Source: Daphnia carinata
Lineage: Eukaryota; Arthropoda; Branchiopoda; Diplostraca; Daphniidae
Assembly (NCBI RefSeq): GCF_022539665.2
Contig: NC_081337.1
Coordinates: 10,657,768 to 10,721,767, forward strand
Length of the DNA stretch: 64,000 nt
Direction of reading: 5' to 3'
Shown: positions 13,301 to 24,897 of the stretch, piece by piece
Numbering within the stretch: position 1 is the stretch's first letter
Layout: each line of letters opens with the position of its first letter
Made by a program: the position numbers and the translations under genes
The notes under the pieces: generated by a model
The model's input: only the letters and a program-made list of their open reading frames with translations
What the model was told of the DNA's origin: nothing
The model's database searches: none

Positions 13301-15025
13301 GGTGACTGGATGACAGATGCGTTGAAAAACTCCCTCTACGTTGAAACATGGACAAATGGACAGGGACATCCCATGCCTTCTTTGTGCATCAACCGCACTC
13401 TAACGTACGTACGGGGCACCCACGGTTACGTTGGCAACGTTAACGGCCTAAATAATTCACTGTGACATTGTGGACTGCAACACCAGAATTACTTAGTGAT
13501 ATTGATCGAAAATCTAAGCGTAGACAAAACTACGAGCATCAGTTGGGGAATTGTATAATCATGTTTCATTTTTCTCTTTGAACCTTGCACCATGCACGAC
13601 GGCAGAGTAGAGAACGTTAAGCAGGTGCATCTGAGCGACGGGCAAGTTTTCGCGTCGCATAGCGATCACAGCAAATGGGCCATTTCCAGTCGCCAAGAAG
13701 ATCCGTGGGTTTGCCTCGCCGACATCAATCGTATGGTGCGTGTATTTTAGACGTACGCGTCGTTAAATTTCTTCTTCTTTTTTTGTTCGTTCCATTTTCT
13801 TTGCCATTTAAATATTGTGTGTCGGCTATATGCACGCGCGCGTTTGCCGCTACTCTTTTATCATATAACTGACTTTGCCAACGGGGAATAACTAAAATGC
13901 ACGATATTCTCGTTTAATATCGTCTAGGCCCCCTCCTATCTTTTCCTAAATTTTTTTTTTTTTTAGATTCTTTGAAAAGGAAGAAGGCAGGGGATTGGTT
14001 GGCTCATTTCATTCTTGCATTTAAACAATTTTTTCCTATTTTTGTTTCGTTTTAAGTGAAGGCAAAAAAACTTGTTAAACACAATTTGTTTACCATTGGG
14101 CGAACTCGCTGTTCACTCTATATTCAAACGTGTTTATACACTGGGATGAGTATAGAGCTCTTGCCGTTGCTGGGTAACGAGCGAGTTTTGTAAGCATGGA
14201 AGAAAAGCAGGTTGTGAAAAAAAAAGTGAACGAAAGAACTATTTGATTAAATTCCATCTACTCCTCTTTATTTATCTGATTTTCTCGGTGTCTCACCCTA
14301 TTCCTATGCACGTCGGTACAAAAGTGCCGACGCAGTAGACGAAAAACGAAAGAAAATAAAAAAAAACAAAGATGGGATAACTCGGAGAGCAGCTTGGTTG
14401 TCATACCAACCATCACGTCAACACAATTTTGTGTACAGTATTAATGCGGAAATGATACATATCAAGGCAAAATACCTGGCGAGAATGACGCACAACCCCA
14501 ATTTTTGTTCCCCCCTTGAGCTTGGCATGTAGCTGAGCTGTAACATTTCGGTAGAAATCAGAATGAATAACGGATACAACATAGATAAATGAAAGAGAGA
14601 GCTTGTATTCCAGTCAACAGCCCTTGCGTGACGGTTTAACTAGCATACAACGACTCGTTCAATAAAATCACCATGGAAACCAAAATGAATGTAATCCTAC
14701 CTGTGGAAAACTATTTTCTTTGCTTTCCAATTGTTTCCCCTTGAGCAACTTCAAAAGCTTTGGCTATGGAATGTGTTGGCAAATTTATCTCTGGCACTTC
14801 TAATTCATGTTGTTGTTTTTTTTTTACATAAAGGATTCTCAACGACACAGAGGTGGCGGATCGCTCTGCTTCCGACATGCGAAACTTTGGCGAGGTTTCA
14901 ATCGCGCAGTTAGTCAGCTGGAAGCTTGCCCACTTTCATTTGATCAAACTGTCAACAGGAAACTGCGCAAATTCAAGAAGATAAATATGAAGAAGCAGAT
15001 TCAGTTACACAACGACGTTGACTAA
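10358..15025 (+). CDS. Deoxyribonuclease II (acid DNase)
   Basis: Lysosomal acid endonuclease that digests DNA of engulfed or dead cells. Seven exons join in frame: 10358-10458, 10941-11124, 11224-11515, 12739-12945, 13293-13404, 13606-13735 and 14834-15025, giving 405 residues. A signal peptide (MDGITVFFILWFVVTQPATA) is followed by CRTEDGQPVDWFVLYKLP, the usual start of the mature enzyme. Both halves of the phospholipase-D-like active site are present: HAKG after the GTSSELAA stretch and SDHSKW near the C terminus, plus GQSGFWLVHSVP, YGQTMLCVSLPF, VAKGHHV and HRGGGSLCF typical of the family. The C-terminal tail of about 25 residues after the last Cys is basic and less conserved. It follows janus-A on the same strand with 285 bases between the coding regions. 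Confidence 0.95.
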
Positions 15026-18000
15026 ACCTGAGATCCACTTGCGGTACGTTCTTCTTTTTTCCATAAAATCTTTCGACTGTTTGAACTTGCCTGCCGGCTT
15101 GTTCTTTTTTTTTATGAATCCTTGATGCCCTCATCTAACCCGTCCTTTGTAGAGCCGAATCCCCTCTTCTTCAAAGTTGCTCTAGCAGATTTGAGCTTTT
15201 CTCTTTTAAGATAGGCTTATTATTACCGCTCGTAACGGATTTCTAGAACAATAAGATCTTCCGCTACTCTTGATGTTGATGCGGCTAGAAAGCAAATTCA
15301 GTCCCTCGACATGTTGTAGTTGTACTAGGAATTCCTTTTTTCCACCTACCGCTCACTCTCCTGCGGCGTAAACAGCTTGTATTGATCGCTAGACGTGCGT
15401 TACATCAGACGACAGAAGCTTTGATGCCTATTATGGGTTTGTCCGCCAGGTATAGAGAATGTATTTCACTGTGCAATTGGAGAAAGGTTAACGTTTTGTG
15501 TGGGTAATAGAATACGGTGTATGTTTTGTAGAAATCAATTGTGAACGATCCCAGGTGCGTTCTCGCAAGCGTAGGCTCCATTTCCCTGTGTGTTCGATCG
15601 TGGCCAGTAGTACTCCTTGGTCTCGTTCTTCTTTTTGCATCCTACTCGTTTCTCGGGCGACCATAAAAAACAAGATGCATTAACTAATGCTTTCCTCTAA
15701 AAATAGGGAATTTTGTATACTCTATACTATAAATACGAAAAGGCCCCCTAAACCATCCGTTCCGTCGTGTCCTGCATGCACTGTTCAAAGCTAAGCACAA
15801 AGTGACCTGTCAGTTTTAACTTTGGAGCCGGATACGCACCCATGTGATGATGAACAAACAAAATAGGAGGTAAAAAAATCTTTTAGATCTTTTCTCTGTA
15901 ATTGGTTTCGATGTGATGTGCGCTATGACATAGTTTTGAAGGACAAATGTTCTTCTTCCCTTTTCCTTGATGCCAAAAAAGACGTCGCCGTCCGTCCTTG
16001 GCATTTTCCACTTCATCGCACAGTCGACGAGTGGGAAAAGGTTTCGCTGTTTTATAGGAGCAGGCCACTTGGTATTATCCATTTTTTATGTGGTATTGCC
16101 CTTATTCTTTTAAGCTCTTTATTCCTTATCCATTTTTATTTGTTTATATATTTTTTTTTATAGCGCAATTATTCTTCCGGCCTTGTTTTTATGTACAGGC
16201 TCAAATATTTTAGATCCGGTACACACATGCGTATTTTGATTGGCGAATAAGCCTCGCCCAGGGCCCTTGTTATTTATTTATTATTTTTTTTTTTTTTACA
16301 GGCAACACTTTCATTACTATTCCATCATCGTATATCTACATCATCGCCTCACTTATATCGTTCAAGGGTGTTATTTGCGTTGGCTATTCTGTCTTGTTCT
16401 TTTTCTTGAGCAAAAAACCGTGAGTGATACAGCTATCCCCCGGTTGCGTTTCGCTATTCAACACGAGGCCGTCTCGTTTACACACGCAAAAAGCAGAGCT
16501 GCATGAAATTTCGTGCCATCTCGTGCTGTTCACTGGCATTGTCGGCAAGCGGTGAAGCTACGAGCTGATCGATCGGTCTTTTTTTTTTCCTTTTCATTTC
16601 AGTTTCTTGAGCACGTACATCCTGCAAATAGCAGAAGTCGAACAAACTAGTATACCGCTACAGTTACTCTTATACCACTTCTTTTTTTTGTACTCAGTTA
16701 TCTTTTTATCTGCAGTCGGAACGCCCTTTGGCCCTCTTTGCCGATGCTTCAGCTCATTGGTTTTTCCTCTTGCTTTCGTCTCTTTATGAAACAAGTCTTC
16801 CAATCGATGAGATAAAGTCGCCTACTTGAGAGTTCTCGTATACTTCTATATGATACGCCCATTTCTTCGTATTCCGCAAATGTATAGCCTTTCTCGGAAT
16901 CAACGATTTGCTACATTAGGAGATTTCAGTTTCTGTGATTAGATTGTATTACATATTCTTTTGTATGTGCTCTTCCACCCTCGCGTTTTTCGGATATCTA
17001 ATTAAAGTATACAGTATCACTCGTACAATACTTGGGATCGTAACTATCAGACGATGCTAGTTTACTTGGCTAGCGTGGTATGTATAGATTGAATCGTGGT
17101 CCTTCTAGAGACCTTATCTTCAGTTTCAAGTTGAATTGGTTGTTTTTTTATTTCACAGAGGACTCGAGCACGCGTAACGTACACGCATTGTATTACGCCA
17201 TTCAAGTAGCAAAAAGAATTTGAGCTTGTAGTTTCATCTAGATAATTGGGTAACAAAACGATCAGATACCGCTTATGTCGATTTAGTGATCTTTCACTCC
17301 AGGCAGAGACTCGTGGCTATGATCATGTTTTTTTTTTTTTTTTTTTGGTCTCCTAGAAAATGGTTGTTAGTTCTGATGTAATGAAAGAGCAATTTCAGCT
17401 TTACCCATACACCGGCAACTTGGATAGTCGTTATAGTTTTTGTTTCCTCCTTGCAGTAAATTTTTGTAATTTTTCTAGTTATATCGAGCCCTAGTGCTGT
17501 TAGTTGCGCTGGTAACATCAGTAATGCAAATTTAACGCTTAATTATGATTAGTGAAAGCCGCTTAGTTGTGTAAAATTGTTGCGTAATCCCATTGCTTTT
17601 GTTAGATTATTATTAGCAAAGAAGAGAGCGAAAAAGTGCAGTCTGTGACAAAGAAAAGGGCGCAAAAGACAAGAAAACTTGCAAATTGTGCTCTTCACTT
17701 GATTTACCGCGGCCTTCAGCCCGAATAGGACGCCCCGTAGGATCGAAGCACCGGATGCAGAGGTGAACCAACGTCATTCGTTATCAGCCCGTTACTTTTA
17801 TCCAAGTTTTCCGATAGTTATAACGGTTTTCCCATTCAAGTTTCTAAGGACGTGAGTCATTTATAAGTGAAGTTATGAAGGACGGGGATTCGAAGAAGAA
17901 AATCCCACTCCAGCTGCTAATGAGGCACGCCTTTTAGAAGTGTTGCTCGTCGTTGGTTATAACCGTAGCTTGTAATCATACAGGTCACAAATAGTTTCAT

Positions 18001-19954
18001 CGAGTGCAGGAAGTGGATACATGCGAAAAATTATGATATATACAGTATGTCGCTGTAACGTGTAACGAAACGATACTGATAGTCTTCGCGCAATCGAAGA
18101 GTTTCGTTTGCCTTTGCTTCTGGTAACGCTGTCACCCGTTGATGATGCATATTGACGGAAGCGATTCCTGGAGGAGGCGTGTAGTTCGTTCGGTATTGTC
18201 GTTGTTCGTCAGCATTAGGCGTATTCTGGAAATAAATTTCTTTGTGCTAACATTCTCCCTAACCTCTTGAACCTCTTATTCGAATTCATAACAGCCATTG
18301 CTACTCAAATCATATAACTATCCTTGGAGTTCGGTTGCTAAGCCTGTTACATAATGATAATGATGTCGCTTCCGGTATTGATGCATAGTGCGTTAGAAGG
18401 GTCAAACCTCTCGTTATTATAAATGTTTTTAACTTTTCTAAGTACTTGTTGCACTTGAAACCTTTGACGTCAGAAAATATGATTCTGCTTCTATGAACAG
18501 CACTTAATAAATGTTTTTCCTTCCCATTTTCAGTGATCGATTGCTGGGCATCTTAGATATTTGGATTTGGCATATCCAGCCTGCTTCTATGCTTCGAAGC
18601 CATACCAATGTTTGGATAGAAGTGTATCATCATGCAATCATCTAGAAGGAAGCTCATGACGGCAATTCTTCACCTTCCTTACCTTTTTTTAGTTTACTTA
18701 GTGATATAATAGCACCCGATTTGCATAATTTACCTACAAATGTTGTAGTTGCTAGTCTACGCAATCCCAATTCTCATGTTCTCGAATGCGTACTATTATT
18801 TTAGTGGGTGAAAAAGTGCTGGGGAAGTGCTTTCAAACTTTGCTTTTCAATAAATAGGGCTTCTGTTTACAATGTATGAAAGCCAATGGCCGCCAACAGG
18901 TTATTCATTGTTTCACGAAAAAGCCAGTGTAGGTAGCAAACAGTCGTTTGTACATTTTTGTAGTAGCCGGGGAAATTGGTTTTCAAAGGTTGGGATTGGT
19001 GAAATGCATCTTTGCGTACTCCAAAGTCCAACGCACTCTGAAGCCAATAAGACCATCGGCCTTTCTGATCATTGTTTGCCGTAGAGGCCGTGATGGCATG
19101 CCTTTTATACAGCTTATTATGCGCCCCATCAAAGCTTGGATCAATAACATGATTACTATTTTCATTACTTGGATAGATTAACCGATATGTAATATTAGGG
19201 CCCAAATTTGGACGCTAACCTTAAGGTAAGACGGATTCCATTTTTTCCCCTGGTAATAAATTCAGTTGGGTGCGAAATTCTGGTGCACTTTTTTTTCTTT
19301 CATGTGTGCGATTTGTACTTTGTTTTTGTTTTATTTTTTGTTTTTTCACAAAAACTTCTTCAGAAACCTTTCGTCACTGTAAGCGTACAGCCAATGTAAT
19401 GCAATGTGTCGTATCCGTTATGAAAAATTTAATACCTGGTTGTCAGTGAAATTTATTAATGTACGTTAATTGCTCAATTCCTGACATTCTACAGGAGGTT
19501 GCAGTGAAATGTATCAGGTATGGCAAGCAAGGCAGAGGGAAAAGCGCACCATTTTTCTGCAATATACTCTACAAATGACACAGATTTTAAGTTGTATTTT
19601 GAAACTACGTTTTTCTGTGCGGACTAAAAAGGTGTTAACCGTAAACATTGAAAAACATTTCCATGTGATACTATTAAACGGGAAACCACTAACTGATGTT
19701 TAAAATACTCAAACTCTGAGAATTCAACTTTCTGAGTTCCGTACATTGTACCAGAGTTATTGAATCTTTTTTCTACAGCTCTGGTTTTACTTTCCAGTAA
19801 TTGTGAATAGATTGCAGTTGCATGGGCAACAAAATGAAAACCGTGCGTGCTATTTTCGATGACCTTATTCTATCCCTTCACTGTGCGGGAAAATAAATTT
19901 CATGATTGTTATTTAAACCATGTCTTCTAGGTTCTAGCAACCGGCCGTTTCGGG
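15026..19954. other. Gene-poor intergenic stretch
   Basis: About 5 kb with no exon chain I can support on either strand. The first part must hold the 3' untranslated region of DNase II. The rest is AT-rich with many T-runs (for example 17329-17346). Short open frames around 18867-19205 occur on both strands over the same bases and resemble no known family, so they are taken as chance. No tRNA, rRNA or complete transposon was recognised before 19955. Confidence 0.5.
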
Positions 19955-19986
19955 TAGGGCTCGGCCCCGATCGGCCCTGATCGCAG
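19955..19986 (+). mobile_element. Solo fragment of hAT-like element terminus
   Basis: The 19 bases TAGGGCTCGGCCCCGATCG at 19955-19973 are identical to the left terminus of the two complete elements downstream and are followed by a diverging GGCCCTGATCG. No matching right terminus follows before ordinary sequence resumes, so this is a truncated or decayed copy, or a solo end. Confidence 0.6.
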
Positions 19987-20483
19987 CAATAACTGCCTAA
20001 AGCTTAGGTATATGTTGCGCGATTTTTTGTACTAAAAAAATAATGCCGTTTTTGTATAGTAATGCTAAAAAAAATTTTTTAATGTCTCTTCCATTAGGGT
20101 CTACTCCTTGTTCTCCCTGTTTTTTGGTTAATATGGGCGACAGGAAACGGGAAATCTGATTTTGCAGCAAAAAGACGTTCGGCAAATGTTAGAAAAATTG
20201 GATCTTCTGGATAAAGTAGAGTAAAAGTGCTTTATTGTAATGTCCGAATCAATGTAATTTTGTTCAACGTATGGTTACTTCCAAATTTCACTTCTTATAT
20301 TAATTTCTTTTAATTCATGCGGGATTTTTGGTTTGCTCATCAATTGCTCTTTTTTCAGCTCAAATAGGTAATATTAAACAAATTAATTAATTATAACAAC
20401 AACAACAAAATAAGATTAACAAAATAGTCAGCTGATTTGAGGCGTTGGGCGGTTGAACTAGAGGACTTTCGGGCAATGGCATG

Positions 20484-21062
20484 GTAGTACATAGGGCTCG
20501 GCCCCGATCGTCTATGATCGGTGCAAACCGCGGTTTTTCATTTAAAAATCGTCAAACCGTCGGTTCGGTTTGGCCATTTTTGACAGCGGTTTGGTTTTCG
20601 GTTTGCAACTGGGCAAAACCGGTTTGAACCGCCATTAAATATTTTTCTTTGAAATTTTGCTGAAATTCCAAATCAAGTAATTATCACTAATTGTTGTAAG
20701 CGTAATGGCGGTCAGCAACTTGTTATGAATCAAATTTCCGATCACACTTGAAGGCATCGCGATCGAAAATTGGTCTTTCCGCCATCTAGCGACAAAATCT
20801 GTTACTGATTTTTTGTTCAATGCAAACCGTAAATCGGCGGTGCAAACCGTAAAACCGCGTTGCAAACCGTGTTAAACCGCGGTGTGAACCGCAGTTTACA
20901 CCGCAGGTACAAACTGCGGGTACAAACCGTCAAACCGCGGTGCAATCTGTTTTAAAAAAACGGCAAACTGAACCGCACCGGTTTGTCCTTTTTAAAAAAA
21001 AAAACCGCGCGGGTCGGCCAAAATCGTGCCCGATCGTCGCGGGGCCGAGCCCTAGTAGTACA
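20484..21062 (+). mobile_element. Non-autonomous hAT-like element, copy A (563 bp) with 8-bp target duplication
   Basis: The element spans 20492-21054. It begins TAGGGCTCGGCCCCGATCG and ends CGGGGCCGAGCCCTA, which is its near-perfect inverted complement. It is flanked by an exact 8-bp direct repeat, GTAGTACA, at 20484-20491 and 21055-21062. Inverted ends of this kind with an 8-bp duplication are the signature of the hAT superfamily. The interior carries many copies of AAACCG/CGGTTT in both orientations, a subterminal-repeat pattern typical of transposase binding, and has no transposase coding sequence, so the copy depends on an enzyme encoded elsewhere. Confidence 0.9.
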
Positions 21063-21064
21063 CC

Positions 21065-21599
21065 ATGGCAATTAGGGCTCGGCCCCGATCGTCGTTGATC
21101 GGGGCAAACCGCGGTTTTTCATTTAAAAATCGTCAAACCGTCGGTTCGGTTTAGCCATTTTTGACTGCGGTTCGGTTTTCGGTTTGCAACTGGGCCAAAC
21201 CGGTTTGAACCGCTATTAAAAAATTTTTTTTGAAATTTTGCTAAAATTACAAATCAAGTAATTATCACTAATTGCTATGAACGTAATGGCGGTCTGAAAC
21301 TTGTTTGAAATAAAATTTCCGATCAGACTTGTAAGTATCGCGATCGAAAATTGGTTCGATCTTTCCGCCATCTAGCGGCAAACTCTGTTACTGATGTATT
21401 GTCCTATGCAAACTGGAAATTCATAGTGCAAACCCTGCAAAACCGTAAAGGGATACAAATTTCGTGTCAAACCGCGGTTCAATCGGTTTGGAAAAATTGG
21501 CAAACCGAACCGCACCGGTTTGTCCTTTAAAAAAAAAAAAACCGCGCGGGTCGGCCAAAATCGTGCCCGATCGTCGCGGGGCCGAGCCCTAATGGCAAT
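21065..21599 (+). mobile_element. Non-autonomous hAT-like element, copy B (519 bp) with 8-bp target duplication
   Basis: The element spans 21073-21591, in the same orientation as copy A and only 18 bases from its right end. It has the same inverted ends and an exact 8-bp flanking repeat ATGGCAAT at 21065-21072 and 21592-21599. It is similar to copy A through both terminal thirds but has a shorter interior with fewer AAACCG motifs. No coding sequence is present. The clean target duplications show that A and B inserted independently rather than arising by tandem duplication of one copy. Confidence 0.9.
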
Positions 21600-21888
21600 G
21601 ATAAAGCATTCCATCGGTGTAATTGGGAACTTGGCGCCACTTCAAATTCCTTCAGCAGACGAATTTGGTATTTACACTTTCATGTTGACGAACTGACAGA
21701 GAAGTTGGTTGACCAATAAGATCTTGAACAGTGTCAACTTAACTCCGCCTGGCGTTCGCTTACTTTTCATTTCGATTTCTTTTGCCGTATATTCGCTTTT
21801 AATCCTTCCAGTATACCAAATGGATGCGTGGCATGGAGTAGCGTAGTGCAGCTTGTTGTAGCCATGTCAACAATTCTGCAAACAAGAA

Positions 21889-24337
21889 ATGATTGGAGTT
21901 ACAGGAAAATCGTGTGCCTTCGTTTGTCGGTGTCTTATCCTACCAATGATTTTATCGCCTTTAGTCCAACCTTGCTTGACGTCATTGGCGAATTGGAACG
22001 AAGATTTTCAGCTCAAATATTCACATTTTCCAGAAAGCTTACGGCTAGAGATGGTCAATGAAACCAAAAAAATGTTCTACTTTGGTTATGACAACTACAT
22101 GAATCTTGCCTTTCCTTTGGATGAACTCAACCCTATTCTCTGCAATGGAAGAGGACCAGACTATGCTAATCCGTAAGCAACAGAATTATCTTTTTAAGTC
22201 TTTATCAAATGACTGTGTTTTGAAATTACAATGTTATACAGATCTAATATCAACATTAATGATGTCCTTGGAAATTACTCTCTTACTTTGATTGATTCAT
22301 TAGACACCCTTTTGATAATGGGGAATATCTCAGAATTCAAAAAGGCAGTCAAGCTCGTCATTGAAAATGTTTCTTTTGAACAAGATTCAACCATACAAGT
22401 CTTTGAAGCTAGTATTCGGTAATATGAAGCTGATATTCTATATTATTTGATATTTATTAACTTTTTTTTTTGTGATAGACTATTGGGTGGTTTGTTGTCA
22501 GCTCATTTGTTGATTGTAGATAAATACAAATATCTTGGTGATTTGCAACTTGATGATTATGACAATGAATTGCTGGACATGGCTCATGATCTCGCAGCCA
22601 GGCTGCTTCCCGCCTTTGACAACACCAAAACAGGAATTCCTCACCCCAGAGTAAGAATGGATAATTAAAATTTTAATTACTGGAAATGTTTTGAAATAAG
22701 AATTTGTATGATTTAATAATGTAGGTTCATTTGATCAATGGTGTTCCACTAGAAGGAATCACTGAAACCTGCACAGCCGGAGCAGGAACACTCCTAGTTG
22801 AATTTGGAATATTGAGCCGCCTGATTAAAGATCCCGTTTATGAAAATTATGCTCGAAGAGCAGTCAAGTCCCTGTGGGATTTGAAAAACAAGGATACTGG
22901 TCTTCTGGGTAAAAGCATGTCTATTATTTAATCAAGCAGATTTTAAAAATTTTCATTAATTTTTTAGTTTTATAATTTTTTCTTTCTTTTTCTTACCGAA
23001 CACAAGGTAACACCCTAGACATTCAAACAGGGAAATGGACAGGACAATTAAGTGGCATCGGAGCTGGCATGGATTCCTTCTACGAGTATCTCTTGAAGTC
23101 TTTCATTCTTTTTAACGAACCAGAAGATCTAGAAACATTCCAACGTAGTTATGCAACCATCAAATCCTACTTGAGAAAAGGGTATTCGTTTCTATAATAA
23201 TGCATTACTATAATTTTATTAACTGATTCAATGTTCCTTTGGGTACTTCAAGTCGATCGAAGTGTAATGAAGGTGACGGCGAACACCCTATCTATGTCAA
23301 TGTCGATATGAAAAGCGGGGCGACTTCTACCACTTGGATTGATGCGCTTCAGGTAAAGTGTTGTCCTTTTGCTGTATATTTTTCAAAAAAGGACGAAGGT
23401 GGAAGCTAATTTTGCAACTTACAGGCCTCCTTCGCTGGGCTACAGGTGTTGTACGGAGATGTGGAAGAAGCTATTTGTAGCCACGCTTTGTATTACGCCG
23501 TATGGAAAAAATGGGATGCAATACCCGAACGATTCAACTGGCAGCTGAAAGAACCCGATGTTTCCTTTTACCCGTTGAGGCCAGAGTTTGCCGAATCAAC
23601 TTATTTATTGTACCAGGTACAAAGGCTGTTTGAATCATGTTCGAAGAGCGCTGTAGTTAACCTGCTTTTGTCAAATGAATTAGGCCACGAAGAACCCCTT
23701 TTACTTGAGAGTAGGTCAAGCAATTCTTGAAAGTCTTAACTTGTACGCTCGAGCTCCTTGCGGATACGCAACACTACACAGCGTCATCGACAAGTCACAG
23801 GAAGATCGAATGGAGAGTTTTTTTCTTAGTGAAACCTGCAAATATCTATATCTAGTAACTCATTGTAGCTTGTAGATGTGTCGTTGCAGTCTCATAGTCC
23901 TCTTTTTACACAGCTTTTCGACATTCATCATCCTATCAATATCAACGCCGAAAGATACCTGTTCACCACAGAAGGACATGTCATACCTATCACTGCCTCT
24001 CTTAGACCTTTCGACTGGAACGATGAAGAGGACGATAGCCTCACCAGAAGATTATTGCCTTCTTTCCGGCCACGGAATAGTCATGGTCATCATGTTTCTC
24101 GATCTTCCGACTCAGACGCGGTTGGCGTGCCGAAAAACAGTACCCACAGTGTCGTAAGTATAACTGATTTACCATCATATCGGATAGCTGAAGTATCTTC
24201 TTGTAAGCATCAACATTTATCTAATCCACTCGTTCTTTTTTCTGCAGTGCTCTTCGGTTTCGTTGGAGCGTGATTCCCTTCCTCTGAAACAACGCTACCT
24301 CGTTCAGTTATTCGATACAATCGGAGCTGAATTATAG
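21889..24337 (+). CDS. EDEM1: EDEM1-like ER degradation-enhancing alpha-mannosidase
   Basis: GH47-family protein that trims mannose from, or recognises, misfolded glycoproteins in the ER and sends them to ER-associated degradation. Ten exons close in frame: 21889-22172, 22242-22418, 22479-22650, 22725-22908, 23007-23181, 23253-23352, 23425-23616, 23684-23854, 23914-24153 and 24248-24337; 594 residues. A hydrophobic N-terminal segment ([18 protein letters not shown]) is a likely signal anchor. GH47 landmarks are clear: [71 protein letters not shown] and FTTEGHV. The match is to EDEM1 rather than EDEM2/3 ([37 protein letters not shown]). No C-terminal KDEL is present. The start is the ATG nearest the signal anchor. 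Two hAT-like elements lie about 300 bases upstream. Confidence 0.95.
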
Positions 24338-24897
24338 GTCATGAACTGATTAAATTTTTTCTGTTTTAAAGAAAAGTGGTATTAGGTTTAGGCTTTTGGT
24401 TACCATTTTTTCTCTTGAGATCCAGCAGAGGGCCAACTATAACGTTGTTTTGTCGTGCGATAGCTTATAGAAAATATGGTCTTTTACAAAATGTTACCAC
24501 TTTTTATGAACCTGTATAAAAAGCCTTTACACAGATGAAAAATACATATAAATTTATTGTTAGGCAAAATGACAAGATAACGATTGATTTCAGGTATTGC
24601 CATAAAAAATAGTTTTGCGTCGAAACTAAATGTAACTTTTACTTAAATTAATTTTTTTTTCAAGGCCCTAAGTCTCTTTGTGTTACATTACGAAGCACTA
24701 CAAAGAAATATAGCAAACACAATTATCTAGAAATTTCGCGTTTTGAACTCTGCAACAGCACTCCAAGAGCAAATGGCGCTGAAATCGTCTGCTACGGAGA
24801 CTCTGGGCTTCATTGATGTCGAGTACAGTCGTCAGTTATGTGATGTTAATTTCTGCTCAGTTAAGTTAGCTTTTTCTCTTAAACGATATCTTACAAG
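24338..24897. other. EDEM1-TEX11 intergenic region with possible upstream ORF
   Basis: The region holds the EDEM1 3' end and the promoter/leader of the next gene. An ATG at 24773 opens a 42-codon frame whose TGA (24899-24901) overlaps the ATG (24898) of the TEX11-like gene as ATGA. Whether this is within the mRNA leader is not shown by the sequence. Confidence 0.4.

Noticed and set aside
18867-19205. Open frames on both strands in the gene-poor stretch
   Set aside because: They overlap each other on opposite strands, lack splice partners and match no family.
21822-21888. Earlier EDEM1 start codons
   Set aside because: The ATGs at 21822 and 21833 lead to early stops or the wrong frame; the ATG at 21889 leads into the signal anchor and the conserved domain.
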